A stretch of 7,124 bases of DNA, taken from the NCBI GenBank assembly GCA_013152695.1, contig JAADFV010000027.1, positions 9,696 through 16,819 on the forward strand. The letters are read 5' to 3'. Position numbers and translations under genes: made by a program. This stretch comes from Chloroflexota bacterium. Its GTDB lineage: Bacteria > Chloroflexota > Anaerolineae > J102. The notes under the pieces were generated by a model. That model was given only the letters and a program-made list of their open reading frames with translations, was not told the origin of the DNA and ran no database searches. Positions within the stretch are counted from its first letter, which is position 1. Each line of letters begins with the position of its first letter. Below are positions 1 through 6,267 of this stretch, piece after piece.

Positions 1-395
1 GAGGTGGTGAGGAAGAAGACCATGGTGGTGATCATGGGTAAAATACGAAAATAAACAATAATGGCATCGCGGATGCGTTCCCAATAGATGTTGATGCCAG
101 CAATACGCGTGATTAGTTGGTATTCGGGGTGAACGCCGCCCAAGACGGTGTAGGAAATCAGGATGATCGAGCCCATGGAAATTGCTACCGGTGCATAAAT
201 GCGCAAGGTTTTCATATCGACCTTACTGACCCACATGAGTAGCAGTGTTACCACCATAATGCCGATATTCCAATCCGGCGCAGTCACGAAAAGGGGAAAG
301 AGGCTAACGATAAGTAAAAAGAAAAGCTTTACGAATGGATGAATGGCATAAATCGGAGATTCTTCGGGAACATAACCAAGTAGTGTTTTGTTCAT
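1..395 (-). CDS. ECF transporter transmembrane component (EcfT/CbiQ family), N-terminal part
   Basis: This is an open frame of 131 codons from an ATG at 393-395 that runs off the left edge without a stop. An AGGTG ribosome-binding site lies 10 bases upstream of the ATG. EcfT is the membrane scaffold that couples the two ATPases of an energy-coupling-factor importer to the substrate-binding S component. The N-terminus has the family's usual layout: a short soluble start, then YAIHPFVKLFFLL (about residues 16-28), matching the 'LHPxxKL' entry into the first membrane helix. Hydrophobic stretches follow at about 21-38, 44-57 and 68-86. The segment at about 103-131 (IYWERIRDAI, then RILPMITTMVFFLTT) resembles the conserved EcfT stretch before the cytoplasmic coupling helices, which would lie outside the window. 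It sits 183 bases downstream of an S-component-like gene, which supports the call. The substrate cannot be told from this half. Confidence 0.82.
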   Translation of the reverse strand, partial: MNKTLLGYVPEESPIYAIHPFVKLFFLLIVSLFPLFVTAPDWNIGIMVVTLLLMWVSKVDMKTLRIYAPVAISMGSIILISYTVLGGVHPEYQLITRIAGINIYWERIRDAIIVYFRILPMITTMVFFLTT

Positions 396-419
396 AGCAA
401 AAATGCACCTAAACAGATA

Positions 420-444
420 CTGTGGAGGCGTCTTACCTCCACAG
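420..444 (-). repeat. Perfect 9-bp hairpin upstream of the EcfT-like gene
   Basis: The arms are CTGTGGAGG and CCTCCACAG, with a 7-base loop. The hairpin lies about 25 bases before the ecfT start codon and about 10 bases before its ribosome-binding site. No U-run follows in the direction of transcription, so a simple terminator is unlikely. A role in mRNA processing, stability or translational tuning is inference. Confidence 0.7.
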
Positions 445-521
445 CGGGATGTCAGGATGAGTATGTAGTGGGGGGTTGTAAGGAATGTTTGCACCCCAGC
501 ACATCAAGGTGTTAGGGGATG

Positions 522-549
522 TCTGGAGCCCCAAAAGCGGGGCTCCAGA
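522..549 (-). repeat. Perfect 11-bp hairpin after the S-component-like gene
   Basis: The arms are TCTGGAGCCCC and GGGGCTCCAGA, with a 6-base loop. The hairpin begins about 30 bases after the TGA of the upstream gene. It is GC-rich and stable, but the minus strand continues with CATCCCC rather than a U-run, so it is not a canonical intrinsic terminator. It could protect the 3' end of a processed S-component transcript or act as a partial terminator. Confidence 0.7.
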
Positions 550-578
550 GAAGAATTATGGGAATGTTTGCGATATCC

Positions 579-1208
579 TCAGGCCCACCATTGTTTGACA
601 AAGGCGGTGGAGCGAATGACAACGCCGGAAAGCGCTTTGAGGAGAATGAAGTTGAAGACGATGCCAGCGACGACGTTGCCCCCGAACCAACCCCAGATGA
701 AGAGGGGGAGCGAGTCGGCAGTGAGGAGACCAAAGCCCTTGAGCACGACCAGGGGCGAGTAGAGGGCGCCAAAGGCACTGGAGACGATCATGGCCAGGAG
801 GAGGATGCCATAGTCTCGCTTCGAGCGCATGCGCGGGTCTAATTTATAATGGCGGAAGGCCCACGCCGGCAGGAATGCCTGCACAAAGTTAGCGGGGATA
901 TAGGCTAAGGAAACATAAAAAGGTGTTCCGGCAATGGCATTAGAGAAGAAGGGGAAGATGATGCCGGCAAGGATACCCCAAGCCCCGAACCAAATTGCTC
1001 CCACCTGCTGCACGGCAATACCCGTCCAGAAAAAGTTAACACCGAAGCCGAGAGGGAAGCTAATACTCCCAAAGGCGCCTACCACAAAGCCGATACCGAT
1101 GAGTAAGGCCAGGATAACAATGTGGATAACGCCGACTGAACGCCGTTCTCCTTCCTGTACGGTCCAGATTTCTTCGGCTGTGAGGTCTTTCGATACACTA
1201 GTGCTCAT
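579..1208 (-). CDS. Multi-pass membrane protein, probable ECF transporter S component
   Basis: The protein has 209 residues, starting at an ATG (1206-1208) with a GGAG ribosome-binding site 7 bases upstream (1216-1219). The N-terminus is a soluble tail of about 25 residues (acidic, then ERR), followed by five or six hydrophobic segments at roughly 26-48, 50-66, 68-90, 94-118, 133-155 and 167-192. A basic loop, RHYKLDPRMRSKRDY (119-133), lies between the fourth and fifth segments. The size, high hydrophobicity and position directly upstream of an EcfT-like gene fit an S component, the membrane subunit that binds the vitamin or other micronutrient. I do not recognise a subfamily (thiamine, riboflavin, folate, queuosine and so on), so the substrate is unknown. 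The sequence evidence alone is weaker than the context. It could be another small integral membrane protein co-transcribed with the transporter. A long structured leader suggests regulation by a metabolite or attenuation. Confidence 0.68.
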   Translation of the reverse strand: MSTSVSKDLTAEEIWTVQEGERRSVGVIHIVILALLIGIGFVVGAFGSISFPLGFGVNFFWTGIAVQQVGAIWFGAWGILAGIIFPFFSNAIAGTPFYVSLAYIPANFVQAFLPAWAFRHYKLDPRMRSKRDYGILLLAMIVSSAFGALYSPLVVLKGFGLLTADSLPLFIWGWFGGNVVAGIVFNFILLKALSGVVIRSTAFVKQWWA

Positions 1209-1215
1209 TTTAATA

Positions 1216-1219
1216 CTCC
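1216..1219 (-). promoter_or_regulatory. Ribosome-binding site of the S-component-like gene
   Basis: GGAG on the minus strand, 7 bases before the ATG at 1206-1208. It supports this start. Confidence 0.75.
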
Positions 1220-1318
1220 GAAATTGAGAATGAGTAAATGAATAAAAATAAACGATGCGGAGTCAGAAAACGTAGCGATAGGTGTGATAGTCGTTTTATA
1301 GGCAGACCTCCTTTTTAT

Positions 1319-1361
1319 AAAAAAGGCCGACAATGCCCCCTTCGAAAAGGTGGCACCATCG
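1319..1361 (-). terminator. Terminator-like hairpin inside the leader (possible attenuator)
   Basis: A stem of about 14 pairs with one internal mismatch and a TTCG loop, followed by GGCC and six Ts. It lies about 110 bases before the start codon, where a premature terminator would decide expression of the downstream genes. The central G-U pairs weaken the stem, so it may need an alternative partner or a factor to act. Confidence 0.5.
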
Positions 1362-1398
1362 AGACAATTATGAAGACTTAAAGAGCTAGGACATCGTA

Positions 1399-1427
1399 AG
1401 TATACATGAAAGGACTCTTTCTTACAA
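1399..1427 (-). promoter_or_regulatory. Sigma-70-type promoter for the transporter genes
   Basis: On the minus strand, TTGTAA (1427-1422, 4 of 6 matches to the -35 consensus) and TATACT (1404-1399, 5 of 6 to the -10 consensus) are separated by an ideal 17 bases. The promoter lies just after the terminator of the upstream protease gene, where a new transcription unit must start. Predicted transcription start is near 1392. Confidence 0.65.
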
Positions 1428-1446
1428 AAGTAACGATTGCACACAT

Positions 1447-1488
1447 AAAAACTCCCCTTTGGGCTTGTTTTTGTGCAAAGGGGAGTTT
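1447..1488 (-). terminator. Intrinsic terminator of the metalloprotease gene
   Basis: A perfect 12-bp inverted repeat: AAACTCCCCTTT, a 16-base loop, then AAAGGGGAGTTT, ending in a run of five Ts on the minus strand (1451-1447). It starts 53 bases after the TGA of the long gene and precedes the promoter of the next unit, so the two halves of the window are separately transcribed. Confidence 0.85.
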
Positions 1489-1541
1489 GTCTGCGTGTGT
1501 TTTTAGCTGTTTTTCTATCGCAACACTGAAGCTAATCGTTG

Positions 1542-4500
1542 TCAGCGACCGATCCAGGGCAAGAATAGGGTGGGGGCTTCTAACTCAGTGACTTCGACCG
1601 CGGCGCTCACACTTACGCTTTCATAGCCGGCCCAATTCACGGCACGTACCTGATAGACATAAGAGCCGGTTTGCTGGGGAGTGCGGTCGAAGTATGTTGT
1701 GGCCGTTCCTGGCACGGTGGGGTAGGGCCCAAACTCTGTCATGAGTGTCAATGTTTCCGGATCACTACGCTCGATGACATAGCCCACAATATCTGCTTCT
1801 GCAGGCGGCTCCCAGCGCAAGATCACACCACCGGCTTCGTTGCTGGCAGTAAGGTTCTGTGGGGGCGAAGGTGGCACCTCGCAGGCGTCACCAATGCCGT
1901 TTCGATTCACATCTACCTGGTCAACATTGGCTAGGTAGGGGCAATTATCGATGGCGTTGCTGACACCATCTTCATCACTATCCGGACAACCGTCATCGAT
2001 GATTCCATTACCGTCACTGTCCTCACCATTGCACATCTCGTAGGTTGTGTCCAATTCTTCGGGTATGGGATCGAGGTGGGGCTCTTCTGTTTGCTCGAGG
2101 GTGAAGGTGGTGGCGGCGGCAGCAGATTTCGGGCAAGGAGGATTATCGGCTTTTTGTAGCCACCATGTCGCGTAACTATTGCGCGGGTTAAGACATTTTG
2201 TCTTCAAAGGAAGATACGGCCAATCAGCGCGACCCCGCAGCGTAGTGTATTGGTTGTCATCGTTGATGTCTGCTTTGACACTGGACTCGATCTTGCCGTT
2301 GCAGTTCCAGTCAATACCGTTAAGTTTTGGGAAGGGGCCGTATTCCGTTTTCTTTGTCTGGTAGTTATAACGTTGAACGACCCGATCGCCGGTCGTGTAA
2401 ACGCGGTAGCGGGGAGTGGGCTTCTTGCAGTAGTAGATGATGACTGGTTTGCCGGGGCCTACCTGAGGATAAGCCGCCAGAGCTTTGGCAAAGGCGCTGG
2501 TCGAACGTTCATCCAGACTATTTTCATTAAGGCTGGGTAGAGCTACCTCAGAATACCCGAATTTCACTACGATCCTACTTCCATTCCAGTACAGGGGGTA
2601 GGATTGGGCGTAGTTCATCATGCCAAAGTAATTGGGCTTGTAATTGGTATTGATCCATGCAGTTTTATACCAGATGTAGTCTTTGTTGCGTTGCTGTTGG
2701 CCTTTGCCTGTTGTGCCGCCGTGTCCGAGGCCGACCGTATGTCCCAGTTCATGCATAAAGTTGTAACCAAACCGGGAACCCGTAGCACGTACAATGGTCA
2801 GATTGCTTCCGCTGTCGGCAAAAGAACGACATTCTGTCTTGCCCTGTTTATTCTTACCACAATGGCTGGTGGAAAGAGCATAATGGAATGTCCAGGCTCG
2901 ATAAGGACTGCTATATTGATCCCGTGCCTGAGTGGCGGTGTAGGCGTCTGCTCGAAGAGGAATCTGGCTGCCTCCGCCCATCTGTCCTGTGTCCACATGC
3001 AGGGCGATGCCATGTCTCCGGTACTCGTTGATCGTCTGCTGGATGTAGGGCATGATCGGAGCAACGCCGGCATTCCAATCTATTTCCACAAAGACATCGG
3101 GCCGGCAGGGATTGGCTCCCATACCGGGGAGATCGAGCACAGTGCCGTCACTGAAGGGCTGGCCCAGTAGTTCCCAACCATCGAGGATTTCGTCGCTATC
3201 ACTATCAGGATTGTTGGGATTAGTACAGAGAATGGATTCCCACAGGTCGGAGATCATATCCTTGTCTTTGTCGGGGCCGATGTTGTCGACGAGAATCCAT
3301 TTTATGGGGGTACTGGCGCGCAGATTCTGGACATCGGTGGCAATAGCGCGGTAGTCAATCCTGACGCCGTGGTTTGGGGCTTTGAAGGTATAGGTGCAGG
3401 TATCGCTTTTACAGGTGGCGACCACCGCACCGCGTACGATGATATCGATGCTGCGTATGCCTTTATCGTCGCTGGCCGTGGCGGTGATGGTGATGGTGGC
3501 GCCAGCAGGTGGATTTTGTGGCTGGTGTTGGACGGAGATGCGTGGGGCGCTGCCTCGAAATGCGCCGGGCTTGGCCATGGCCATGACTCCCCCTGATTCG
3601 GACCAGTAGAGAGTGCCAAAATCGTCTACCAGGGCGCGCGGGTTGTTCAGGCCGGTGGTGAGAACCAGGGCATCACCACCACCGCGAGGCATATACATGA
3701 GTGCATTACTCGAGGGATCGAGTTCGAGCCAGTAGATGTAGTTGTCATCCACGGTCATACCGCTGATGGACACATCAGGCGGTGTGCTGTACAGTACCAC
3801 CAGAGGAGCGGTACCAGCTTTGTTCCAAACGACGATGTCATGCTCTGAAGCGGCATAGACGTCTTGGGGAAAACTGCTGAAGTGGCTCACTATATCGATA
3901 CTGTGGAATGCGCCCGCGACAAGACTGGTACGAGAGAGCGTCGAACCATTGTTTTTCGATGTACGGTGGATACGACCATAGATTTTTTGGTTTACATAAG
4001 TAGTATCGGTCCAATAAAGATAGCTGTAACTCGCAGTCATGGCGTCGACCGGCCCCATACCACTGCCAAAGGTGACGAGACCGTCGATGTTCTTGCTGCT
4101 GATATTTTGCTTATTCAAGGAGAGGGCGTCACCCCAATACACATACGGATAGTTCGCCTCGATGCCACGCGAGTCGGCCACATTCTTGGCACTGGCCATA
4201 ATGGTGGGCGTTGGTGCCTGAGTCGATGGATCTATGGCCACGATGTGATTGCCGACCCATTCCCGGAAGAAGACATCTCCAAAATCGTATACCAGATCGG
4301 CAGGGCTGGCAGATGTGCTCGAGTAAACGGTCGTGGGCCCATAGACGTTACCGCCATACTCATTGCGATAGATGCCGCCAGGGATACCCACGTTGGTGTC
4401 CCGTTGCTCGCTCCAATACACTGTATTACCATTGACAGCGATGTCGAATGGTTGGCTATGGACGCTCGAGCTGAAGAGGTAGGGTCGGGGCTGGTTGGTA

Positions 4501-6197
4501 TTTTCGACAGTTAGTTGGTACTTATAAGTAGTAAAGTTGCTGGCAACGCTGTTGACACGTAGGCGGTAGCGGCCGGTTTGCGCGGCCGTGAAGCTTATTT
4601 TTTCCGGGGATGCACCTACGTTTGCCGACCTGGCTATTCTTTTTTGGCCCGGATCGTAGAGCTCTAGATCGTAATCTGAGGGAGATCCTACAAGTTCAAT
4701 CTCGAATGCTTCCCCTTTTACGACCTGGAACTGATACCAGTCATCGTCGGTGGGCGGACAGAGATAAGCAACAGAGATGTGCGTCATGTAGCTGGCGCGG
4801 TCAAAGGTATCATTGTATTCGAAAGGATCGTGGGGACAAGAGAGGGTGGCTGTTGGCGTAGGGGTGACTGTAGGCGTCAGGGTGGGCGTGGGTGTTGGTG
4901 TAGGGGTGGCGCTGAGTAGCAGCCTTACGTTATAGCCTTGGCTGCTGGAAGCGCCAAGGGGCGAATAGACCCGTGCCCGATAGTCACCGGCGATGTGAGC
5001 AGTCCAAAAGATCTGCTCGCCGGTGGTACCCGACTGATGGCCGTCGACGAGTAATTGATTGCTGGGGCTGTAGAGCTGGAGATCGTAATCGGCGGGGAGA
5101 TTGAGCAGTTGTACCGTGATCTGCTGGCCGACAATAGCAGGGAATTTGAACCAATCCTCATCACCAGCCGGACAAAGGTAGGCTGTGTAGAGGTTACCGG
5201 GATAGATTTCGTTGGCGTTGTTGAAGTCATCGCCAGCGTAATCGCCCGGACAGGCAGCTTCGGTGGGAGTAGCTGTGGGAGTGCGTGTTACAGTGGGTGT
5301 GGGGGTTGCCGTCGGTGTCTGGGTGGGGGGTGTTTCCTGGTGAAGACGCAAAGTGTAGGGATTGATGAGCTCGCCCTCGGTACCAAAAACCAAAGCGTAG
5401 TAAGGGCCGCCAATGTTGGCTGTGTAGACAATTTGCTCCGGTTCGACTCCCTCGTTATACGAGCCGGTGAGGAAGTTTTGTTCAGGTCCGTACAGTTCCA
5501 GGTTTGCGTTGAGCTCCATATCGAAAAGATCGAGGATGATCTCCTGGCCCGGGCTGGCGTAGAAGGCGAAGTAATCGAGATCGTCTGAGTTGCAGATGTA
5601 AGCATAGATGTCGACATCGGCGTCAATGTTTGTCGCCTGCTCGAAGCCATCGTTAGGTTCGTAGAGGTCGGGACAGTCAGGGGTAGGGGTGAAGGTAGGT
5701 GTTGGGGCAGCCGCCAGACGCACGCGCAGGGTGTAGAAGTTGGGTAGCTCATTCTCTGTACCCCACACCACCACATAATACGTCCCTGTCTCCTCGGCGG
5801 TGTAGACGATCTGCTCGTCCGCAGGGCCGGTATTGGCCGAACTGGTGATCAGGGTCTGCGCCGGGCTGTAGAGGTCGATGTTGCTGTCCATTTCCAGGCC
5901 GTAAAGGTCGATGATGACCTGCTGGCCTGCGTTTAGGGGAAAGCTGAAATAGTCGAGATCGTCCGAATTACAAATATTGCCGTAGATTTCTACGTCGAAG
6001 GGGATGGGAGTGGCCTCGTCGAACCAGTTATTGGGTTCCTGGGGATCATCGGGACAATCACCCTGCTGGACGGGCTGCATTTGCGGCGCCGCCCACACCT
6101 GCATCGGCCGGCTTATCGTGGACGTGGATGCTGCAAACAAGATAACGGAAAGCAGCATAGGGATGAGAATTATGGTGCGAAGGAATTTGGAAATCAC
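1542..6197 (-). CDS. Secreted multidomain metzincin-type zinc metalloprotease with PPC, propeller, TSP3 and FnIII modules
   Basis: 1551 residues. The start is GTG (6195-6197), supported by a perfect AAGGAG 7 bases upstream. A signal peptide (FLR, then a hydrophobic core at about 8-23) is probably cleaved near VWA/A (36-37). Order: four PPC-like domains (47-566) with Thr-Pro linkers; YWTD-like propeller strands (570-880); Ig-like module (884-972); acidic Asp repeat (976-1010); catalytic region (about 1030-1260) with HELGHTVGLGH, zinc ligands H1149, H1153, H1159, base E1150 and Met-turn FGMMNY (1191-1196); a DWNCNG/DINDD segment (1296-1314); TSP3-style Ca repeat (1393-1440, DNCP...GIGDACE); FnIII (1444-1537); tail ending FLPWIGR. 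Metzincins are zinc endopeptidases; the TSP3 and FnIII modules usually bind calcium or other surfaces. It is probably exported and retained at or near the cell surface. The substrate is unknown. I see no obvious cysteine-switch propeptide. Confidence 0.88.
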   Translation of the reverse strand: MISKFLRTIILIPMLLSVILFAASTSTISRPMQVWAAPQMQPVQQGDCPDDPQEPNNWFDEATPIPFDVEIYGNICNSDDLDYFSFPLNAGQQVIIDLYGLEMDSNIDLYSPAQTLITSSANTGPADEQIVYTAEETGTYYVVVWGTENELPNFYTLRVRLAAAPTPTFTPTPDCPDLYEPNDGFEQATNIDADVDIYAYICNSDDLDYFAFYASPGQEIILDLFDMELNANLELYGPEQNFLTGSYNEGVEPEQIVYTANIGGPYYALVFGTEGELINPYTLRLHQETPPTQTPTATPTPTVTRTPTATPTEAACPGDYAGDDFNNANEIYPGNLYTAYLCPAGDEDWFKFPAIVGQQITVQLLNLPADYDLQLYSPSNQLLVDGHQSGTTGEQIFWTAHIAGDYRARVYSPLGASSSQGYNVRLLLSATPTPTPTPTLTPTVTPTPTATLSCPHDPFEYNDTFDRASYMTHISVAYLCPPTDDDWYQFQVVKGEAFEIELVGSPSDYDLELYDPGQKRIARSANVGASPEKISFTAAQTGRYRLRVNSVASNFTTYKYQLTVENTNQPRPYLFSSSVHSQPFDIAVNGNTVYWSEQRDTNVGIPGGIYRNEYGGNVYGPTTVYSSTSASPADLVYDFGDVFFREWVGNHIVAIDPSTQAPTPTIMASAKNVADSRGIEANYPYVYWGDALSLNKQNISSKNIDGLVTFGSGMGPVDAMTASYSYLYWTDTTYVNQKIYGRIHRTSKNNGSTLSRTSLVAGAFHSIDIVSHFSSFPQDVYAASEHDIVVWNKAGTAPLVVLYSTPPDVSISGMTVDDNYIYWLELDPSSNALMYMPRGGGDALVLTTGLNNPRALVDDFGTLYWSESGGVMAMAKPGAFRGSAPRISVQHQPQNPPAGATITITATASDDKGIRSIDIIVRGAVVATCKSDTCTYTFKAPNHGVRIDYRAIATDVQNLRASTPIKWILVDNIGPDKDKDMISDLWESILCTNPNNPDSDSDEILDGWELLGQPFSDGTVLDLPGMGANPCRPDVFVEIDWNAGVAPIMPYIQQTINEYRRHGIALHVDTGQMGGGSQIPLRADAYTATQARDQYSSPYRAWTFHYALSTSHCGKNKQGKTECRSFADSGSNLTIVRATGSRFGYNFMHELGHTVGLGHGGTTGKGQQQRNKDYIWYKTAWINTNYKPNYFGMMNYAQSYPLYWNGSRIVVKFGYSEVALPSLNENSLDERSTSAFAKALAAYPQVGPGKPVIIYYCKKPTPRYRVYTTGDRVVQRYNYQTKKTEYGPFPKLNGIDWNCNGKIESSVKADINDDNQYTTLRGRADWPYLPLKTKCLNPRNSYATWWLQKADNPPCPKSAAAATTFTLEQTEEPHLDPIPEELDTTYEMCNGEDSDGNGIIDDGCPDSDEDGVSNAIDNCPYLANVDQVDVNRNGIGDACEVPPSPPQNLTASNEAGGVILRWEPPAEADIVGYVIERSDPETLTLMTEFGPYPTVPGTATTYFDRTPQQTGSYVYQVRAVNWAGYESVSVSAAVEVTELEAPTLFLPWIGR
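1545..1589 (-). other. C-terminal tail with FLPWIGR end (possible sorting tail)
   Basis: Residues 1537-1551, TELEAPTLFLPWIGR, follow directly after the FnIII domain. The hydrophobic-aromatic-Leu-Pro-x-hydrophobic end with a terminal Arg resembles the VYLPAIL tail of the other exported protein at the right edge. I associate this ending with secreted Chloroflexota proteins. A sorting or anchoring role is inference. Confidence 0.45.
2418..3110 (-). other. Metzincin catalytic region
   Basis: Residues about 1030-1260 of the long protein. The zinc site HELGHTVGLGH is encoded at 2721-2753. The Met-turn FGMMNY follows about 32 residues after the last zinc His, the usual spacing in metzincins. Upstream, DVFVEIDWN and the helix PYIQQTINEYRRHGI fit the N-terminal part of such a domain. 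I cannot assign it to one metzincin family. Confidence 0.82.
3558..4490 (-). other. YWTD-like beta-propeller region
   Basis: Residues 570-880 contain recurrent strands of the form xxYWx[DE]: NTVYWSEQ (591), YVYWGDA (685), YLYWTDT (727), YIYWLEL (820) and TLYWSES (862). They alternate with Asp/Gly-rich turns and 'iyr/ihr' strands. This is the pattern of a YWTD or related propeller, probably six blades with some degenerate. Such domains usually serve protein-protein or carbohydrate binding. Confidence 0.65.
4842..4907 (-). repeat. Thr-Pro linker between PPC domains 3 and 4
   Basis: Residues 431-452 are almost only Thr and Pro with a few Leu, Val and Ala, giving a low-complexity DNA tract (GTGTNGG-like on the plus strand). 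Such linkers are extended and flexible and often glycosylated; that part is inference. The tract may slip in replication and vary between strains. Confidence 0.8.
5259..5333 (-). repeat. Thr-Pro linker between PPC domains 2 and 3
   Basis: Residues 289-313, Thr-Pro rich with Gln, Ala, Val and one Arg. A shorter sister linker (PTPTFTPTP, residues 165-173) lies at 5679-5705 between domains 1 and 2. Only the PPC region has these linkers, which marks it as a flexible N-terminal array. Confidence 0.75.
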
Positions 6198-6204
6198 AAT
6201 ACGA

Positions 6205-6210
6205 CTCCTT
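6205..6210 (-). promoter_or_regulatory. Ribosome-binding site of the metalloprotease gene
   Basis: AAGGAG on the minus strand, 7 bases before the GTG at 6195-6197. It decides the start: no ATG nearby gives a signal peptide with such a good site. Confidence 0.85.
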
Positions 6211-6267
6211 GAGGTGAAGGCCAGTGTATTTACACGAGCGGAATGTTTAGCGCCATAGCAGGTACCG

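Larger units (their letters stand above)
396..578 (-). other. 183-base gap between S-like and T-like genes, with two hairpins
   Basis: No gene is visible here. The gap contains two strong inverted repeats (annotated separately), an 11-base direct repeat GCAAACATTCC (minus strand, at 561-571 and 482-492), and the ecfT ribosome-binding site next to the left gene. Neither hairpin is followed by a T-run on the minus strand, so transcription probably continues into ecfT. I saw no convincing new promoter. Confidence 0.6.
1209..1392 (-). promoter_or_regulatory. Long structured 5' leader, candidate attenuator or unclassified riboswitch
   Basis: Between the predicted transcription start (about 1392) and the ATG lie about 184 non-coding bases. 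Within them, 1361-1328 folds into a long stem-loop. The outer stem GATGGTGCC pairs with GGCATTGTC (three G-U wobbles in the middle). After an A-G mismatch, CCTT pairs with AAGG around a TTCG loop. The stem is followed by GGCC and six Ts (1319-1324), as expected of an intrinsic terminator. The T-run is itself one arm of a second hairpin (CCTTTTT, TAT loop, AAAAAGG, 1310-1326), so alternative folds are possible. I see no TPP, FMN, cobalamin, THF or preQ1 core, and no clear T-box sequence. The position ahead of a putative ECF S component, a common riboswitch site, supports regulation. The mechanism and ligand are unknown. Confidence 0.5.
4500..6059 (-). other. Four tandem PPC-like domains
   Basis: Residues 47-163, 174-287, 315-430 and 453-566 repeat the same plan. 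Each has an opening Cys-Pro and an acidic or Asn stretch, a second Cys 26-28 residues later, then [DE]DLDYF or DEDWF, DLELYxP and a closing TGxYxxxV strand. The Cys pairs (48/76, 175/202, 316/342, 454/480) could form one disulphide per domain. Domains 1 and 2 are closest to each other, as are 3 and 4, suggesting stepwise duplication. PPC domains normally follow a protease; here they precede it. Confidence 0.8.

Noticed and set aside
519..842. 107-codon plus-strand frame
   Set aside because: It lies antisense to the S-component-like gene, with low-complexity acidic composition expected of an antisense shadow.
1319..1392. T-box leader
   Set aside because: TGGTGCCACC superficially recalls the T-box sequence, but the expected GGTGGNACCGCG core is absent and no specifier stem was seen.
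1205..1444. 79-codon minus-strand frame in the leader region
   Set aside because: It spans the promoter and leader and overlaps the start of the S-like gene. Its translation looks random, with no ribosome-binding site.
2604..3170. 188-codon plus-strand frame
   Set aside because: Antisense to the catalytic part of the metalloprotease, whose motifs are clear; no features of its own.
3864..4514. 216-codon plus-strand frame
   Set aside because: Antisense to the propeller region; random-looking translation.
4842..4907. CRISPR-like or tandem DNA repeat
   Set aside because: The repetitive DNA encodes a Thr-Pro linker in frame within a long gene. No spacer-repeat structure.
5055..5588. 177-codon plus-strand frame with Gly/Cys-rich middle
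   Set aside because: The Gly/Cys-rich stretch is the reverse reading of a Thr-Pro linker; antisense shadow of the PPC domains.
6211..6267. Promoter directly upstream of the metalloprotease gene
   Set aside because: TAAATA-like sequence is present near 6228-6233, but no -35 of acceptable quality at the right distance; too weak to report.
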